A stretch of DNA of 64,000 bases, from positions 13,643 through 77,642 of the forward strand of contig JFAX01000005.1 in NCBI GenBank assembly GCA_000585015.1, read 5' to 3'. Position numbers and translations under genes: made by a program. Under the pieces are notes generated by a model, which saw only the letters and a program-made list of their open reading frames with translations, ran no database searches and was not told the DNA's origin. This DNA is from Candidatus Accumulibacter adjunctus (lineage in GTDB: Bacteria > Pseudomonadota > Gammaproteobacteria > Burkholderiales > Rhodocyclaceae). Below, one piece after another: positions 43,288 to 53,373 of this stretch. Position 1 is the first letter of the stretch. Each line of letters starts with the position of its first letter.

Positions 43288-46149
43288 ATGCCGGAAAGAA
43301 AAGCCTCGACGGGAGACCCTGGCGGATCGCGCTTCCTGAGCCTGAAGTGGAAGGTGCTGCTGACCCTCGGTGCGGTCATGCTGTCGGTCAACGGAGTGCT
43401 TTCCTGGTTGCATTATCAGGACCTGATGACCCGCTTCGAAGAGCAGCGCGCCGAGACCCGTGCACGCCTGGCGGCACAGGCGTTTGCCCTGCGCAACGAG
43501 GTCGGCTTGCGGCTGCAGGCGCTTGCCGGCGTCCTGGCTGCCCTCGATTCGGTTGGTGTCACCCTGTTCCAGACTGCGGCTGGCAATGCCCTGCTGCGGC
43601 AGCACTTCGACAGCTACTGGCCCGCCCTGCAGTACGGCTACGGCATCGACTCGCTGCAGGTCTACCTGACGGGCGGCGAGCAGTTGGCTGCGTGGACCAG
43701 TTCTGGCGGCCCGGAGGTCCAGTCGACGGCGCAGGTGACCGAGGCCATCAACAGCGAGAGGGCGACGAGCTGGACGAACTGCAGCGAAGTGTGCACCGAG
43801 TATGCAGCCGCACCCATCCTCTCGGCGGGAAAGGTGGCCGGCGCTGTCGTCGTCGGCAGTTCGCTGGCTGACGTGGTCAATTCGTTCCAACGCGTCACCG
43901 GCGCCGATCTGGGTGTCCTCGTCCCGCACGTCGGGCCTCCGTCGGAGGCGTCGGCCGACGAAGCCTTTCTGCCGCGGCTCGGTCTACGAGCGATCCCCCT
44001 GAGCAGCATGGGCAGTCATCGACCCCTCCTGCGCCAGCTGCAGTCACTGCCACCGACTCCACCGGGTCCTGCGCATGCCTACCTTTCCCTGCCTTACGAC
44101 GGCAGGCAGTTCGAGTTGTCGTTTCTCGTTCTGGATTTCCCCGCGGGAGCTTCCCGGCCGGCGACGATGGTAGTCATCGACGATCTGACGCTGGCGCTGA
44201 TCGATATCCACCAGTCCGTGGTGAACCGCCTGCAGGGCGAGCTGCTGGTTTCCCTGGTGTCGCTGCTGCTTCTGTCGCTGCTGGTGAACGCCCCCCTGCA
44301 GCGTATGGCGCGGACCGCCAATGCGATTCCCCTGCTCGGGCGCAGCGCCTTTGCCGAGGCACGTCGACGGATCGCCCCCCGGCCTCGTCGCCTGGTTGAG
44401 GACGAGATCGACAGGCTGGACGAGGCGGCGATCGACCTGTCGTACCGCCTCGAGACACTCGAGCGCGACGTCGCGGCACACGCGGCGGTAACCGAGGGAA
44501 TGCTGCAGCGGATCTCGGTCGAACGGGACTTCAGCCGCAGTCTGCTCGATACGGCGCAGGTCATCGTCCTCACGCAGTCCGCTGGCGGTCGCATCCTCAC
44601 GCTCAATCGCTACGGGCGCCAGCTTGCCGGTCTCGGGGAGGAACAGCTGGCGGCCAGCTCCTTTTTTGAACTCATTGGTGGCGACTCGCTGCAGGTGGCA
44701 GCGGCACGGCAGGCCGTGCACGAGATCGCTTCGGGCGATCGTCAGCATGTGCAGCTCGAATCGATCCTCCAGGGCAAGGGCGGCGAGTCCTACGAGATCA
44801 CCTGGAATCATTCGCGGTTGGCCGGGCAGCCGGGCGATGCCGTGATGGTCCTGTCAGTCGGTGTCGACCACACCGAACGCAAGTATCTGGCGGAGCGTGA
44901 TCCGCTCACGGGCCTGGTCAATCGGCGCCACTTCCAGGACATTCTGCGCAGGGCCCTGGTCGATGCCCGTCGCTCGCGGTGTGATGGTGCGTTGCTCTAT
45001 CTTGACCTCGATGCCTTCAAGTACGTCAACGACGTCAGCGGCCATCAGGCAGGTGACGCGCTGCTCAAGATCGTCGCCGAAGAGGTCACGCACGTCGCCC
45101 GCACGAGTGACCGGATCGGGCGCCTGGGCGGCGACGAACTCGGCGTCCTGCTGCACGAGTGCGACAGTGCCGGCGCGGTGCAGGTGGCGGAGAAGATCAA
45201 CCGACGCCTGGCCGAGATCAAGTTCCCCGGTCTCGGAGCGAGTCACCGCGTTTCTGCGAGCATCGGCATCGTCGTCTTCTCGGCAGCCAAGATGGATGCT
45301 GAACAGCTGCTGACCAACGCCGACATCGCCATGTACCAGGCCAAGTCGAAGGGCGGAGGGGGGTGGCACGTCTACTCGGAGGGAGAGGGGGTGCAGGAAA
45401 GGATGCAGAGTCGCCTGCACTGGGAGGAGATGATCAACCGCGCCCTGGCCAATGATGGGTTCATCGTTCACTATCAGCCGATCCTCGACATCGCTTCGCG
45501 CAAGGTGAGCCATTTCGAGGCGCTGGTGCGCATGCGGGCGGTCGACGGCGGTGTGGTGCCGCCGGGCATGTTCATGGAGGTGGCCGAGAGCAGCGGCCTG
45601 ATACGGGAGATCGATCGGCATGTTACGGGCATGGTCCTGGAGCGGATGGAGCTTTCTCGTCGGACAGGGCGGAGGTACCGGTTCTCGATCAACCTGTCGG
45701 GCGTCAGCATCAATGACGCCAGCCTGCTGTCCTTCCTGCGCGAGAAGCTGGCGCAGAGGCGCGATCTCGCCGCTGACGTCGTGTTCGAGATCACCGAAAC
45801 GGCGGCGGTGGCTGATTTCGCTGCCGCCCGCAGGTTCATGGGAGCGGTCCGGGAACTCGGTTGCACGTTCTCGCTCGATGATTTCGGCGTCGGCTTCTCG
45901 TCGTTCAACTACGTCAAACAGTTGCCGGTCGACTACGTCAAGATCGACGGTTCCTTCGTCCGCTCCCTCGTCGACAGTCAGGAGGACCAGGTCTTCGTCG
46001 AGGCACTGTCGAAAGTGGCGCACGGCTTCGGCAAGAAGACCGTTGCCGAGTTCGTCGAGGATGAACGCGCCCTGAACATGCTCGCCAGCTTTGGCGTCGA
46101 CTACGCTCAGGGTTACTTCATCGGCAAGCCGGCGGAGGAAATCCCTTGA
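43288..46149 (+). CDS. Membrane-bound sensor with PAS, GGDEF and EAL domains
   Basis: A 953-aa c-di-GMP enzyme. One helix near 20-42 and another near 317-337 bracket a ~275-residue periplasmic region that could be a Cache-type sensor. A coiled linker and a PAS-like domain (~410-530) lead to the GGDEF domain (motif GGDEL at 614-618, a variant of GGDEF) and the EAL domain (EALVRM at 744; INLSGVS, EITETA, SLDDFGVGFSSF, YVKIDGSF all present). The EAL set is complete, so phosphodiesterase activity is likely; cyclase activity is uncertain with Leu at the last position. The ATG is 9 bases after the porin stop codon. Confidence 0.92.
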   Translation: MPERKASTGDPGGSRFLSLKWKVLLTLGAVMLSVNGVLSWLHYQDLMTRFEEQRAETRARLAAQAFALRNEVGLRLQALAGVLAALDSVGVTLFQTAAGNALLRQHFDSYWPALQYGYGIDSLQVYLTGGEQLAAWTSSGGPEVQSTAQVTEAINSERATSWTNCSEVCTEYAAAPILSAGKVAGAVVVGSSLADVVNSFQRVTGADLGVLVPHVGPPSEASADEAFLPRLGLRAIPLSSMGSHRPLLRQLQSLPPTPPGPAHAYLSLPYDGRQFELSFLVLDFPAGASRPATMVVIDDLTLALIDIHQSVVNRLQGELLVSLVSLLLLSLLVNAPLQRMARTANAIPLLGRSAFAEARRRIAPRPRRLVEDEIDRLDEAAIDLSYRLETLERDVAAHAAVTEGMLQRISVERDFSRSLLDTAQVIVLTQSAGGRILTLNRYGRQLAGLGEEQLAASSFFELIGGDSLQVAAARQAVHEIASGDRQHVQLESILQGKGGESYEITWNHSRLAGQPGDAVMVLSVGVDHTERKYLAERDPLTGLVNRRHFQDILRRALVDARRSRCDGALLYLDLDAFKYVNDVSGHQAGDALLKIVAEEVTHVARTSDRIGRLGGDELGVLLHECDSAGAVQVAEKINRRLAEIKFPGLGASHRVSASIGIVVFSAAKMDAEQLLTNADIAMYQAKSKGGGGWHVYSEGEGVQERMQSRLHWEEMINRALANDGFIVHYQPILDIASRKVSHFEALVRMRAVDGGVVPPGMFMEVAESSGLIREIDRHVTGMVLERMELSRRTGRRYRFSINLSGVSINDASLLSFLREKLAQRRDLAADVVFEITETAAVADFAAARRFMGAVRELGCTFSLDDFGVGFSSFNYVKQLPVDYVKIDGSFVRSLVDSQEDQVFVEALSKVAHGFGKKTVAEFVEDERALNMLASFGVDYAQGYFIGKPAEEIP

Positions 46150-46192
46150 GCGTTCGCGGGCTGCCTGCGACCCGGGGTGGCCGGGGTGCCGG

Positions 46193-46201
46193 TGATATAA
46201 T
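46193..46201 (+). promoter_or_regulatory. Extended -10 promoter for hemA
   Basis: TGATATAAT: a perfect TATAAT at 46196-46201 preceded by TGA, an extended -10 element, 47 bases before the hemA start. The -35 region is GC-rich and weak. Confidence 0.6.
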
Positions 46202-46248
46202 GCGCGGCCATCCACGGCCCATCCGACTTGCGACCCCTCTCCTCCAGC

Positions 46249-47511
46249 ATGCCGTTGTACACCCTGGGCATCAATCACCATTCGGCGCCACTTTCGATTC
46301 GTGAGCAGGTGGCTTTCCACGCCGAAAGGGTACAGCTGGCGCTTGCCGACCTGACGCGTCGCAACTCGGTTCATGAAGCGGCAATTCTGTCGACCTGCAA
46401 CCGCACGGAGGTTTACCTGGCGACCGATGCGCCGGACGCGGCTTGCCAATGGCTGGCCGAGTATCACCGGTTGGAGCGGCGACAGATCGAGCCCTATCTG
46501 TATACCTACCCGGAGCGTGCCGCCGTGCGGCATGTTTTCCGGGTGGCCAGCGGACTTGATTCGATGGTCCTTGGCGAGCCACAGATCCTGGGGCAGATGA
46601 AGGAGGCCGTGCGCGCTGCAGACGAGGCGGGGACGTTGGGAACGACCCTGCACAAGCTGTTTCAGCAGTCCTTCGCGGTTGCCAAGGAGGTTCGCTCGAC
46701 GACTGCCATCGGTTCCAACATCGTGTCCATGGCGGCGGCGGCGGTTCGACTGGCGTGCAGGATTTTCGAGCGGATTGCCGAGCAGCGCATCCTCTTCATC
46801 GGCGCCGGCGAGATGGTCGAGCTGTGTGCCCGCCATTTTGCCGCGCAGCAGCCGAGGCAGGTGGTGATCGCCAACCGCACGGTCGAGCGTGGGCTTGCTC
46901 TTGCCAATCGCTTTGGTGGCTCCGCCATCCGTCTCGAAGAACTCGGCGACCGCCTCCCGCAGTTCGATATCGTGATTTCCTGCACTGCCAGCCCGCTGCC
47001 GATCATTGGCCTCGGCATGGTCGAACGGGCGATCAGGGTGCGTCGTCATCGGCCGATGTTCATGGTTGATCTCGCGGTCCCACGCGACATCGAACCCGAG
47101 GTCGGCGACATGGACGATGTCTTCCTGTACACGGTCGATGACTTGGCGCAGGTGGTGGAGTCCGGCATGGAATCGCGGCAGGCGGCAGTGGTGGACGCGG
47201 AGGCGATCATCAGCGAGCGCGTCGAAGCGTTTCTGCGTTGGCTCGCGACGCGGGCGACCGTTCCGGTCATTCGTTCGCTACGGGATGCGGCCGAACGCGC
47301 TCGCAGGCACGAGGTCGAGCATGCGCTGAAACTGCTGTCCAAGGGCGAGGATCCGGCACAGGTCCTCGATCACTTGTCGCACAGGCTGACAAACAAGTTC
47401 CTGCATGCTCCGACACAGGCGCTGACGCAGGCCGGTGGCGACAACCACGACCTGCATTCGCTCGTCGGCTTGCTCTTCCACCTGCACGTGGATCACCGCC
47501 CGGGCGATTGA
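46249..47511 (+). CDS. hemA: Glutamyl-tRNA reductase
   Basis: First committed step of the C5 route to 5-aminolevulinate: reduces glutamyl-tRNA(Glu) with NADPH. The 420-aa protein has [23 protein letters not shown], the catalytic Cys50 in [10 protein letters not shown] (same position as E. coli), [13 protein letters not shown] and [14 protein letters not shown] for NADPH binding. The C-terminal dimerisation domain is present. ATG 46249 is decided by the MPLYTLG alignment. hemC and hemD, which act downstream, lie 9 kb away, and hemF beyond them. Confidence 0.96.
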   Translation: MPLYTLGINHHSAPLSIREQVAFHAERVQLALADLTRRNSVHEAAILSTCNRTEVYLATDAPDAACQWLAEYHRLERRQIEPYLYTYPERAAVRHVFRVASGLDSMVLGEPQILGQMKEAVRAADEAGTLGTTLHKLFQQSFAVAKEVRSTTAIGSNIVSMAAAAVRLACRIFERIAEQRILFIGAGEMVELCARHFAAQQPRQVVIANRTVERGLALANRFGGSAIRLEELGDRLPQFDIVISCTASPLPIIGLGMVERAIRVRRHRPMFMVDLAVPRDIEPEVGDMDDVFLYTVDDLAQVVESGMESRQAAVVDAEAIISERVEAFLRWLATRATVPVIRSLRDAAERARRHEVEHALKLLSKGEDPAQVLDHLSHRLTNKFLHAPTQALTQAGGDNHDLHSLVGLLFHLHVDHRPGD

Positions 47512-47583
47512 CCGGCCGCGCCGAAGCCACGCTCCTGCTGAAACTCGATCCCGTATTCCTCACCTGCCGGAACCGACCTTCTG

Positions 47584-48666
47584 ATGAACGAAAGCATTCG
47601 TGAAAAACTGGAGCACCTTGCCGGGCGCCTCGACGAGCTGGACCGCATGCTGGCGCACGGTGAAGTGACCCGGGACATCGATGAGTATCGCAAACTGTCG
47701 CGCGAGCACGCTGAACTCGGTCCGCTGGTCCTGCTGTACCACGACTGGCGGCGAGCCCAGGCGGACTTGGCGGGCGGCATCGAGATGCTGGCTGATCCCG
47801 AGATGCGGGAGCTGGCCGAGGCCGAGGTATCCGCCATTCGCGGACGCCTGCCGGCAATTGAAGATGAGCTGCAGAAGCTGCTGCTGCCGCGCGACGCCAA
47901 TGACGAGCGCAACGTCTTTCTCGAGATACGCGCCGGAACGGGTGGCGATGAGTCCGCACTTTTTGCCGGCAACCTGTTTCGCATGTATGCGCGCTACGCA
48001 GAACGTCGGCGCTGGCAGATCGAGGTGATCTCGGCGAGTGTTTCCGACCTCGGTGGCTATCGCGAAGTCATTGCCCGCATCGTTGGCGGTGGCGTCTACT
48101 CGCGCCTGAAGTTCGAGTCGGGAGGGCACCGAGTGCAGCGTGTTCCGGAGACCGAAGCACAGGGCCGCATCCATACCTCGGCCTGTACCGTGGCGGTCAT
48201 GCCGGAGGCGGAAGCGCTGGAGGAGGTGCTGATCAACCCGGCGGACATCCGTGTCGACACCTATCGTGCATCCGGCGCGGGGGGGCAGCACATCAACAAG
48301 ACCGACTCGGCGGTGCGCATCACCCACCTGCCGACGGGGATCGTCGTCGAGTGCCAGGATGACCGCTCGCAACACAAGAACAAGGCGCAGGCGATGTCCG
48401 TCCTGGTGGCTCGAATCAAGGATCTGCAGGAGCGCGAGCAGCACGCCAACATCGCTTCCACGCGCAGGAACCTCATCGGCAGCGGTGATCGTTCGGAGCG
48501 GATTCGCACCTACAACTTCCCACAGGGGCGCGTGACCGACCACCGGATCAACCTGACGCTGTACAAGATCGACGCCATCATGGATGGTGAGCTTGACGAA
48601 CTCATCACGGCACTCACTGCCGAGCATCAGGCTGATCAGCTGGCCATGCTCGCCGACGCCGGGTGA
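47584..48666 (+). CDS. prfA: Peptide chain release factor 1
   Basis: Recognises UAA and UAG and triggers peptide release. The 360-aa protein has the GGQ motif at 233-235 ([21 protein letters not shown]), as in E. coli RF1, with the methylated Gln for which PrmC, encoded next, is the enzyme. The [15 protein letters not shown] region and the C-terminal DHRINLTLY are conserved. A hemA-prfA-prmC order is common in beta- and gammaproteobacteria. Confidence 0.97.
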   Translation: MNESIREKLEHLAGRLDELDRMLAHGEVTRDIDEYRKLSREHAELGPLVLLYHDWRRAQADLAGGIEMLADPEMRELAEAEVSAIRGRLPAIEDELQKLLLPRDANDERNVFLEIRAGTGGDESALFAGNLFRMYARYAERRRWQIEVISASVSDLGGYREVIARIVGGGVYSRLKFESGGHRVQRVPETEAQGRIHTSACTVAVMPEAEALEEVLINPADIRVDTYRASGAGGQHINKTDSAVRITHLPTGIVVECQDDRSQHKNKAQAMSVLVARIKDLQEREQHANIASTRRNLIGSGDRSERIRTYNFPQGRVTDHRINLTLYKIDAIMDGELDELITALTAEHQADQLAMLADAG

Positions 48667-48685
48667 TGCGTGTGGCAGCGGCCTG

Positions 48686-49570
48686 GTGACGACCATCGGC
48701 GAAGCCTGGCGGCTGGCGAGGCAGAGGATCGATCGCCTCGATGCCCGCCTTCTGGTTGAGCACGTGGCCAGTTGCAGCCACGCCGATCTTCTCGCCCATC
48801 CGGGCAGGCCGCTGTCAGCGCTGCAGGTGCGGCAACTCGAAGCGCTCGTGCAGCGACGTACGAGCGGTGAGCCGCTGGCTCATCTGGTCGGGTCAGTGGG
48901 CTTCTACGGTCGCGAGTTCAGCGTCAGCGCCGACGTGCTGGTACCGCGTCCGGAAACGGAACTGCTGGTGGAACTGGCACTCGAAAGACTGCGAGCGTTG
49001 CAGGAACCCGCTGTCGCCGATCTCGGCACGGGTTCCGGCGTGTTGGCGGTCAGCTTGAAGTGCCATTGTCCGCAAGCCAGGGTGGTGGCAGTCGATCTGT
49101 CAGCAGCGGCACTGGTCGTGGCGCGAATGAACGCGGCCCGGCACGGGGTGAGCATACGCTTTATCGAGGGCGATTGGTATGGACCTCTCGGCGGTGAGCG
49201 CTTCGATCTGATTGTCGCCAACCCGCCCTACGTCGCCATGTCCGACCCGCATCTGGCGAGCGGTGGCCTGCCTTTCGAACCGCGGATGGCTTTGACCGAT
49301 GGTGTCGCGGGTGGCGACGGACTGGAGTGCACGCGGGTGATCATTGGCGGTGCGGCGATGCACCTGCTGCCGGGAGGCTGGCTGCTGGTCGAGCATGGGC
49401 ATGATCAGGGCGAGGCAGTTCGCCAGTTGTTGCAGGAGGCCGGTCTGACCGGCATCGCGACCTGGCCCGACCTGGCAGGGATCGAGCGGGTCAGCGCTGC
49501 CCGGTTGCCGGGCAGCCGAGACAGAGAGTCGCAGCAGGACGGTTTCTTTTTTCAAACACACGAGCTATGA
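48686..49570 (+). CDS. prmC: Release factor glutamine methyltransferase PrmC
   Basis: Methylates the GGQ glutamine of RF1 and RF2 with SAM. The 294-aa enzyme has the N-terminal helical domain (RRTSGEPLAHLVGSVGFYGREF), VPRPETELLVE, the SAM loop VADLGTGSGVLAVSL and the NPPY motif (IVANPPYVAM) that binds the glutamine. GTG 48686 is my start, since the N-terminal helix begins right there (VTTIGEAWRLAR); other starts are a few residues away. It lies 19 bases after prfA. Confidence 0.92.
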   Translation: MTTIGEAWRLARQRIDRLDARLLVEHVASCSHADLLAHPGRPLSALQVRQLEALVQRRTSGEPLAHLVGSVGFYGREFSVSADVLVPRPETELLVELALERLRALQEPAVADLGTGSGVLAVSLKCHCPQARVVAVDLSAAALVVARMNAARHGVSIRFIEGDWYGPLGGERFDLIVANPPYVAMSDPHLASGGLPFEPRMALTDGVAGGDGLECTRVIIGGAAMHLLPGGWLLVEHGHDQGEAVRQLLQEAGLTGIATWPDLAGIERVSAARLPGSRDRESQQDGFFFQTHEL

Positions 49571-49579
49571 GGTCTCAAG

Positions 49580-49903
49580 ATGGATGTGCAGCAGCTGATC
49601 AAGGAGCAGGTGACGAGCAACCCGGTGGTCCTTTACATGAAAGGGACGCCACAGTTTCCGCAGTGCGGCTTCTCGGCCGTTTCGGTCCAGATTCTCAAGG
49701 CCTGTGGTCTGTCTGACTTCTTCAGTGTCAATGTCCTCGAAGCCCCGGAGATTCGCAGCGGTATCAAGGAGTTTGCAAATTGGCCGACGATTCCGCAGCT
49801 GTATGTCGGTGGCGAGTTCATCGGCGGTTGCGATATCATGCGCGAGATGTACGAGGAGGGCGAGCTGCAGAAGCTCCTGCAGGATCAGGCTGGCGTCTGC
49901 TGA
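49580..49903 (+). CDS. grxD: Monothiol glutaredoxin (Grx4 type)
   Basis: A 107-aa glutaredoxin with a CGFS active site (Cys29), the monothiol type that binds a [2Fe-2S] cluster with glutathione and takes part in iron-sulfur cluster delivery. VVLYMKGTPQFPQCGFSA, WPTIPQLYVGGEFIGGCDI (the cis-Pro and GG motif) and the C-terminal helix are typical. GAGG lies ~10 bases before the ATG. It is close behind prmC (9 bases). Confidence 0.95.
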   Translation: MDVQQLIKEQVTSNPVVLYMKGTPQFPQCGFSAVSVQILKACGLSDFFSVNVLEAPEIRSGIKEFANWPTIPQLYVGGEFIGGCDIMREMYEEGELQKLLQDQAGVC

Positions 49904-50034
49904 AGGCGCGTACCGCTGGCCGTGGCCATGCCGTCGGGCAGGCCTCGCCGACCCTCGCCTGGGTTCGGACTCTTGTCTCCGCCATCGCTTGGCGCGACCA
50001 TCAGCCGTTCGCAGACCATTCAAAGGGAGGCCAC

Positions 50035-50568
50035 ATGAGTAGGGGATCCTCAATCGGACGGTTCGCGCCGGCCCTGTTTCTCGCGATCCTCCTGTCGGCG
50101 TGTGCCGGTTACAGTGGCTACGGCCTGAAGCCCGGCGTGGCGACCGGGGCAGACGTCATCGCGACGATGGGCACGCCGGCGATGCGTTGGCGGGACGCCG
50201 ATGGCAGCGAGCAGCTGGCCTATCCTCGCGGCCCATCCGGTCCGCAGACGTTCATGGTCTTCATCGCCCCCGACGGCAGGCTGCGGCGGATCGAGCAGGT
50301 ACTGGACATGGAGCATTTTGCGCGCATCGAGCCGGGCAAGAGCGACCGGGAATCCGTCCTGCGTCTGCTCGGTCCGCCGGTGCCGCAATGGACCGAGTAT
50401 TTCAGAGCGCGCAACGAACTCGTCTGGGAGTGGCAGTTCTGCGATTCGTGGAACCAACTCGCGCGCTTTGACGTCCTCTTCGACGCAAGTACCGGGATCG
50501 TCCGCACGAGTTACCAACGCCAGGCATTGATGGGCTGGAATGGCGTCGCACCTTTCTGCGGCCACTGA
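50035..50568 (+). CDS. Probable outer-membrane lipoprotein (SmpA/BamE-like pattern)
   Basis: A 177-aa protein with a lipobox: signal peptide SSIGRFAPALFLAILLSAC with lipidated Cys23. The mature part has a repeated pattern around GYGLKPGVATGADVIATMGTP and ARIEPGKSDRESVLRLLGPPV, resembling the two-strand/helix unit of SmpA/OmlA proteins such as BamE. I cannot show that it belongs to the Bam complex. ATG 50035 is preceded by AAGGGAGG, a strong Shine-Dalgarno. It converges with the Ser/Thr kinase gene. Confidence 0.75.
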   Translation: MSRGSSIGRFAPALFLAILLSACAGYSGYGLKPGVATGADVIATMGTPAMRWRDADGSEQLAYPRGPSGPQTFMVFIAPDGRLRRIEQVLDMEHFARIEPGKSDRESVLRLLGPPVPQWTEYFRARNELVWEWQFCDSWNQLARFDVLFDASTGIVRTSYQRQALMGWNGVAPFCGH

Positions 50569-50621
50569 GCAGCGGATTCGGCGCCGCCGTCCCACGGCTC
50601 ACTGCTCATCGCCAGCCGGCG

Positions 50622-51908
50622 TCAGAACGAGACGAGGCGGACATTGGCCGAGGTCAGCCGATCGCTGAGGACGGCGAGGAAGGCTTGGTAGAAGTGCATG
50701 CGGCAGGTCGCCGACGATTCCTGCAGGGCTGTCGCGGCGATCATCACCAGCTTGGCATCGGTCAGCGCGACGACGTCGGCGCCGCGCAGCGCGGTTGCCT
50801 TGCCGATCACCGCCATTTCACCGAAACACTCGCCACTGGTCAGCAGATCGAGCAGCATGCCGTTCTTGAGCACCTTCAGTTCGCCTTCGGCGAGGAAGTA
50901 AAAGCACTCCCCTGCCTCGCCGTCGGCAATGATGACGGTGTCGGGGGCAACCCGGCTCCATTTCGAGAAGCGGACGACTTCCCAGATCTCGGCTTCGGAG
51001 AACTCGGCAAAGAAGCCGAACGACCGGAGCTTCTCGAACTTCTCGAAATCGGCCATGCGCTCCGCTGGCACGCTTGGTCTCCTGCCGCGGAAGGCGAGAG
51101 TCAGGTCGTGTCCGAACTCGGTCCAGCTGCTGTACCGTGCATCCAGCTGCTTGTTCATCGCACGCGCGACAATCGCATCGAGAGCTGCGGGGATCTCGTT
51201 GCGCAGCGACGACGGGCGGCGCGGCTCGGCGTTGATGATCTGGTATACCAGGTCGTAGCTGTTGCGTGCCTGAAAAGGCAACTGCCCGGTCAGCAACTGG
51301 TACATGACGACGCCGAGCGAGTAGATGTCGGTCTGGTGATCCAGCGCTCGGTCCTTCACCTGTTCGGGCGACATGTAGGCGGGCGAACCGATGCCGAGTA
51401 CCAGCGTCCGCTCTGGAGAACCGATGATCGCGGCGCCAAAATCGGAGACCTTGATGTCACCCTGATTGCGGTCGGTACTGGCAAAGAGGATGTTCGCCGG
51501 CTTGATGTCGCGATGGGTGATGCCCATCCGAAAGGCGAAGTCGAGCGCCCGAGTGCACTTGAAGATGATTTCGACGACACGCTCGACGGGCAGCAACTGG
51601 TCGCGGGAGCAGACGCTTTCGAGTGTGCCGCCCGGGACATACTCCATGACGATGTAGCAGAGCTGGTCATCGACCACAGCATCATAGGTCTGCACGATGT
51701 GCGGGTGCGACATCTTGCCGATCAGCGCGGCCTCGTTGAGGAAGAGGTGAGTGTATAGCTTGCCTCTCCGGGGATCCTTGAGTATGCCCGGGAAAGCAAT
51801 CTTGATTGCCACCTCGCGTCGCGAGAACGGGTCGCTTCCCAGATAGACGGTGGACGTCGCCCCGCGGCCGATCTCGCGTACCAGTTCGTACTTTCCGACC
51901 TTGTCCAT
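50622..51908 (-). CDS. Serine/threonine protein kinase with C-terminal cyclic-nucleotide-type domain
   Basis: A 428-aa protein with no membrane helix visible. The N-terminal kinase (~1-270) has the Gly-rich loop GRGATSTVYLG, VAIKIAF (Lys), VMEYVPGGTLESV, the catalytic HRDIKPANIL (~132), DFGAAI and SPEQVKDRALDHQTDIYSLGV, so it should be active. The C-terminal ~125 residues (FEKLRSFGFFAEFSEAEIWEV...FYFLAEGELKVLKNG...GECFGEMAVIG) form a CRP/cNMP-binding-like beta barrel. In that barrel the phosphate-binding GE-(x)n-R cassette is partly conserved (GEMAV..ALRGADV). Ligand (cAMP, cGMP or none) unknown. It lies 16 bases after argH on the same strand. Confidence 0.87.
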   Translation of the reverse strand: MDKVGKYELVREIGRGATSTVYLGSDPFSRREVAIKIAFPGILKDPRRGKLYTHLFLNEAALIGKMSHPHIVQTYDAVVDDQLCYIVMEYVPGGTLESVCSRDQLLPVERVVEIIFKCTRALDFAFRMGITHRDIKPANILFASTDRNQGDIKVSDFGAAIIGSPERTLVLGIGSPAYMSPEQVKDRALDHQTDIYSLGVVMYQLLTGQLPFQARNSYDLVYQIINAEPRRPSSLRNEIPAALDAIVARAMNKQLDARYSSWTEFGHDLTLAFRGRRPSVPAERMADFEKFEKLRSFGFFAEFSEAEIWEVVRFSKWSRVAPDTVIIADGEAGECFYFLAEGELKVLKNGMLLDLLTSGECFGEMAVIGKATALRGADVVALTDAKLVMIAATALQESSATCRMHFYQAFLAVLSDRLTSANVRLVSF

Positions 51909-51923
51909 CCCGGCGACGGGCGC

Positions 51924-53312
51924 CTAGGTTGGCGAACGGGCGCGGGCGATCGCAGCCCTGACTTGCCGTGGCGCCGTGGCGCCGTGGTGATCGCGCGCCG
52001 CCAGCGAGCCCTCGACCGTCAGCACGGCGAAGACGTCGTCGTCGATCAGTGGCGAGAACTGGCGCAGTTCGGCGAGCGACAGTTGCGCCAGGTCCGTACC
52101 CCGCTCCTCGGCGCGGCGAACCGCCTGTCCCACGGCTTCATGGGCATCACGAAACGGCAGGCCCTTGCGGGTCAGGTAGTCGGCAAGGTCGGTGGCCGTC
52201 GCAAAACCCTGGCGCAGTGCGCTGCGCATGCTCTCCGCATTGGCGGTGATCCCGGGGATCATCTCGATGAAGATGCGCAAGGTGTCGGTGACGGTGTCGA
52301 TGGCGTCGAAAAGTGGCTCCTTGTCTTCCTGGTTGTCCTTGTTGTAGGCCAGTGGCTGGCCCTTCATCAGGGTCAGCAGGCCGACAAGGTGGCCGAAGAC
52401 GCGGCCCGTCTTGCCGCGTGCCAGCTCGGGCACGTCCGGGTTCCGTTTCTGCGGCATGATCGAGCTGCCGGTGCAGAAGCGGTCAGCCAGGGTGATGAAG
52501 CCGAAACGTGGGTTCATCCACAGCACCAGTTCTTCCGAGAGCCGCGACAGATGCATCATCAGCAGGGCGCTGGCGGCGCAGAATTCGATCGCGAAATCGC
52601 GGTCCGAGACGGCATCCAGTGAATTGCCGCAGACAGCGTCGAAGCCCAGCAGCTCGGCGACGTATTGCCGGTCGATCGGATAGGTGGTGCCAGCGAGCGC
52701 GGCCGCACCGAGGGGCAAACGGTTGGTGCGCCGCCGACAATCGGCGAAGCGCTCGGCGTCCCGTCGCGCCATCTCGACATAGGCGAGCAGGTGGTGTCCG
52801 AGGGTCACCGGCTGCGCGACCTGCAGGTGGGTGAAGCCAGGTAGTGGGGTTGCCGCTTCCCGCTCCGCCAAGTCCAGGAGGCGGCTCTGGAATTCTCCAA
52901 GCAGGGCGTCGACGCCGTCGATCGCGTCGCGCAGGAAGAGACGAATGTCGGTCGCCACCTGATCATTGCGCGAGCGACCGGTGTGCAGCCGCTTGCCGGC
53001 GTCGCCGATCAGCGTCGTCAACCGCTTCTCTATGTTCAGGTGCACGTCTTCCAGGTCGACCGACCAGACGAAGACACCGCTGGCAATCTCGTCTGCCACC
53101 TGCTTCATCCCCCGCTCGATGTCGGCAAGGTCGGCTGCACTGATGATTCCCTGCCGCGCCAGCATCGTTGCGTGTGCCAGCGAGGCCCGGATGTCCTGGC
53201 GCCACATCCGTTGGTCGAAGCAGACCGAAGCGGTGTAGCGTTTGACGAGTTCAGAAGTGGGTTCGGAGAAGCGGCCGGCCCAGGTGTACTGGGAAGGGTC
53301 CGATTGGCTCAT
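51924..53312 (-). CDS. argH: Argininosuccinate lyase
   Basis: Last step of arginine synthesis: splits argininosuccinate into arginine and fumarate. The 462-aa protein has [20 protein letters not shown] near the start, [30 protein letters not shown] (with the catalytic His), and the signature loop [12 protein letters not shown] with the catalytic Ser. ATG 53312 ([11 protein letters not shown]) is chosen over one two codons upstream. It is divergent from algZ; this argH/algZ layout is common in betaproteobacteria and pseudomonads. Confidence 0.96.
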   Translation of the reverse strand: MSQSDPSQYTWAGRFSEPTSELVKRYTASVCFDQRMWRQDIRASLAHATMLARQGIISAADLADIERGMKQVADEIASGVFVWSVDLEDVHLNIEKRLTTLIGDAGKRLHTGRSRNDQVATDIRLFLRDAIDGVDALLGEFQSRLLDLAEREAATPLPGFTHLQVAQPVTLGHHLLAYVEMARRDAERFADCRRRTNRLPLGAAALAGTTYPIDRQYVAELLGFDAVCGNSLDAVSDRDFAIEFCAASALLMMHLSRLSEELVLWMNPRFGFITLADRFCTGSSIMPQKRNPDVPELARGKTGRVFGHLVGLLTLMKGQPLAYNKDNQEDKEPLFDAIDTVTDTLRIFIEMIPGITANAESMRSALRQGFATATDLADYLTRKGLPFRDAHEAVGQAVRRAEERGTDLAQLSLAELRQFSPLIDDDVFAVLTVEGSLAARDHHGATAPRQVRAAIARARSPT

Positions 53313-53373
53313 GGGCAACAGGTTCCTGGGCTAAAATCATTCGTAGAACCTTGAACAGGCGCCACTGCAACTG

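Noticed and set aside
44854..47049. 731-residue minus-strand frame opposite the GGDEF-EAL gene and hemA
   Set aside because: Spans two unrelated genes in antisense; both of those have intact conserved motifs. A product of high GC at third positions.
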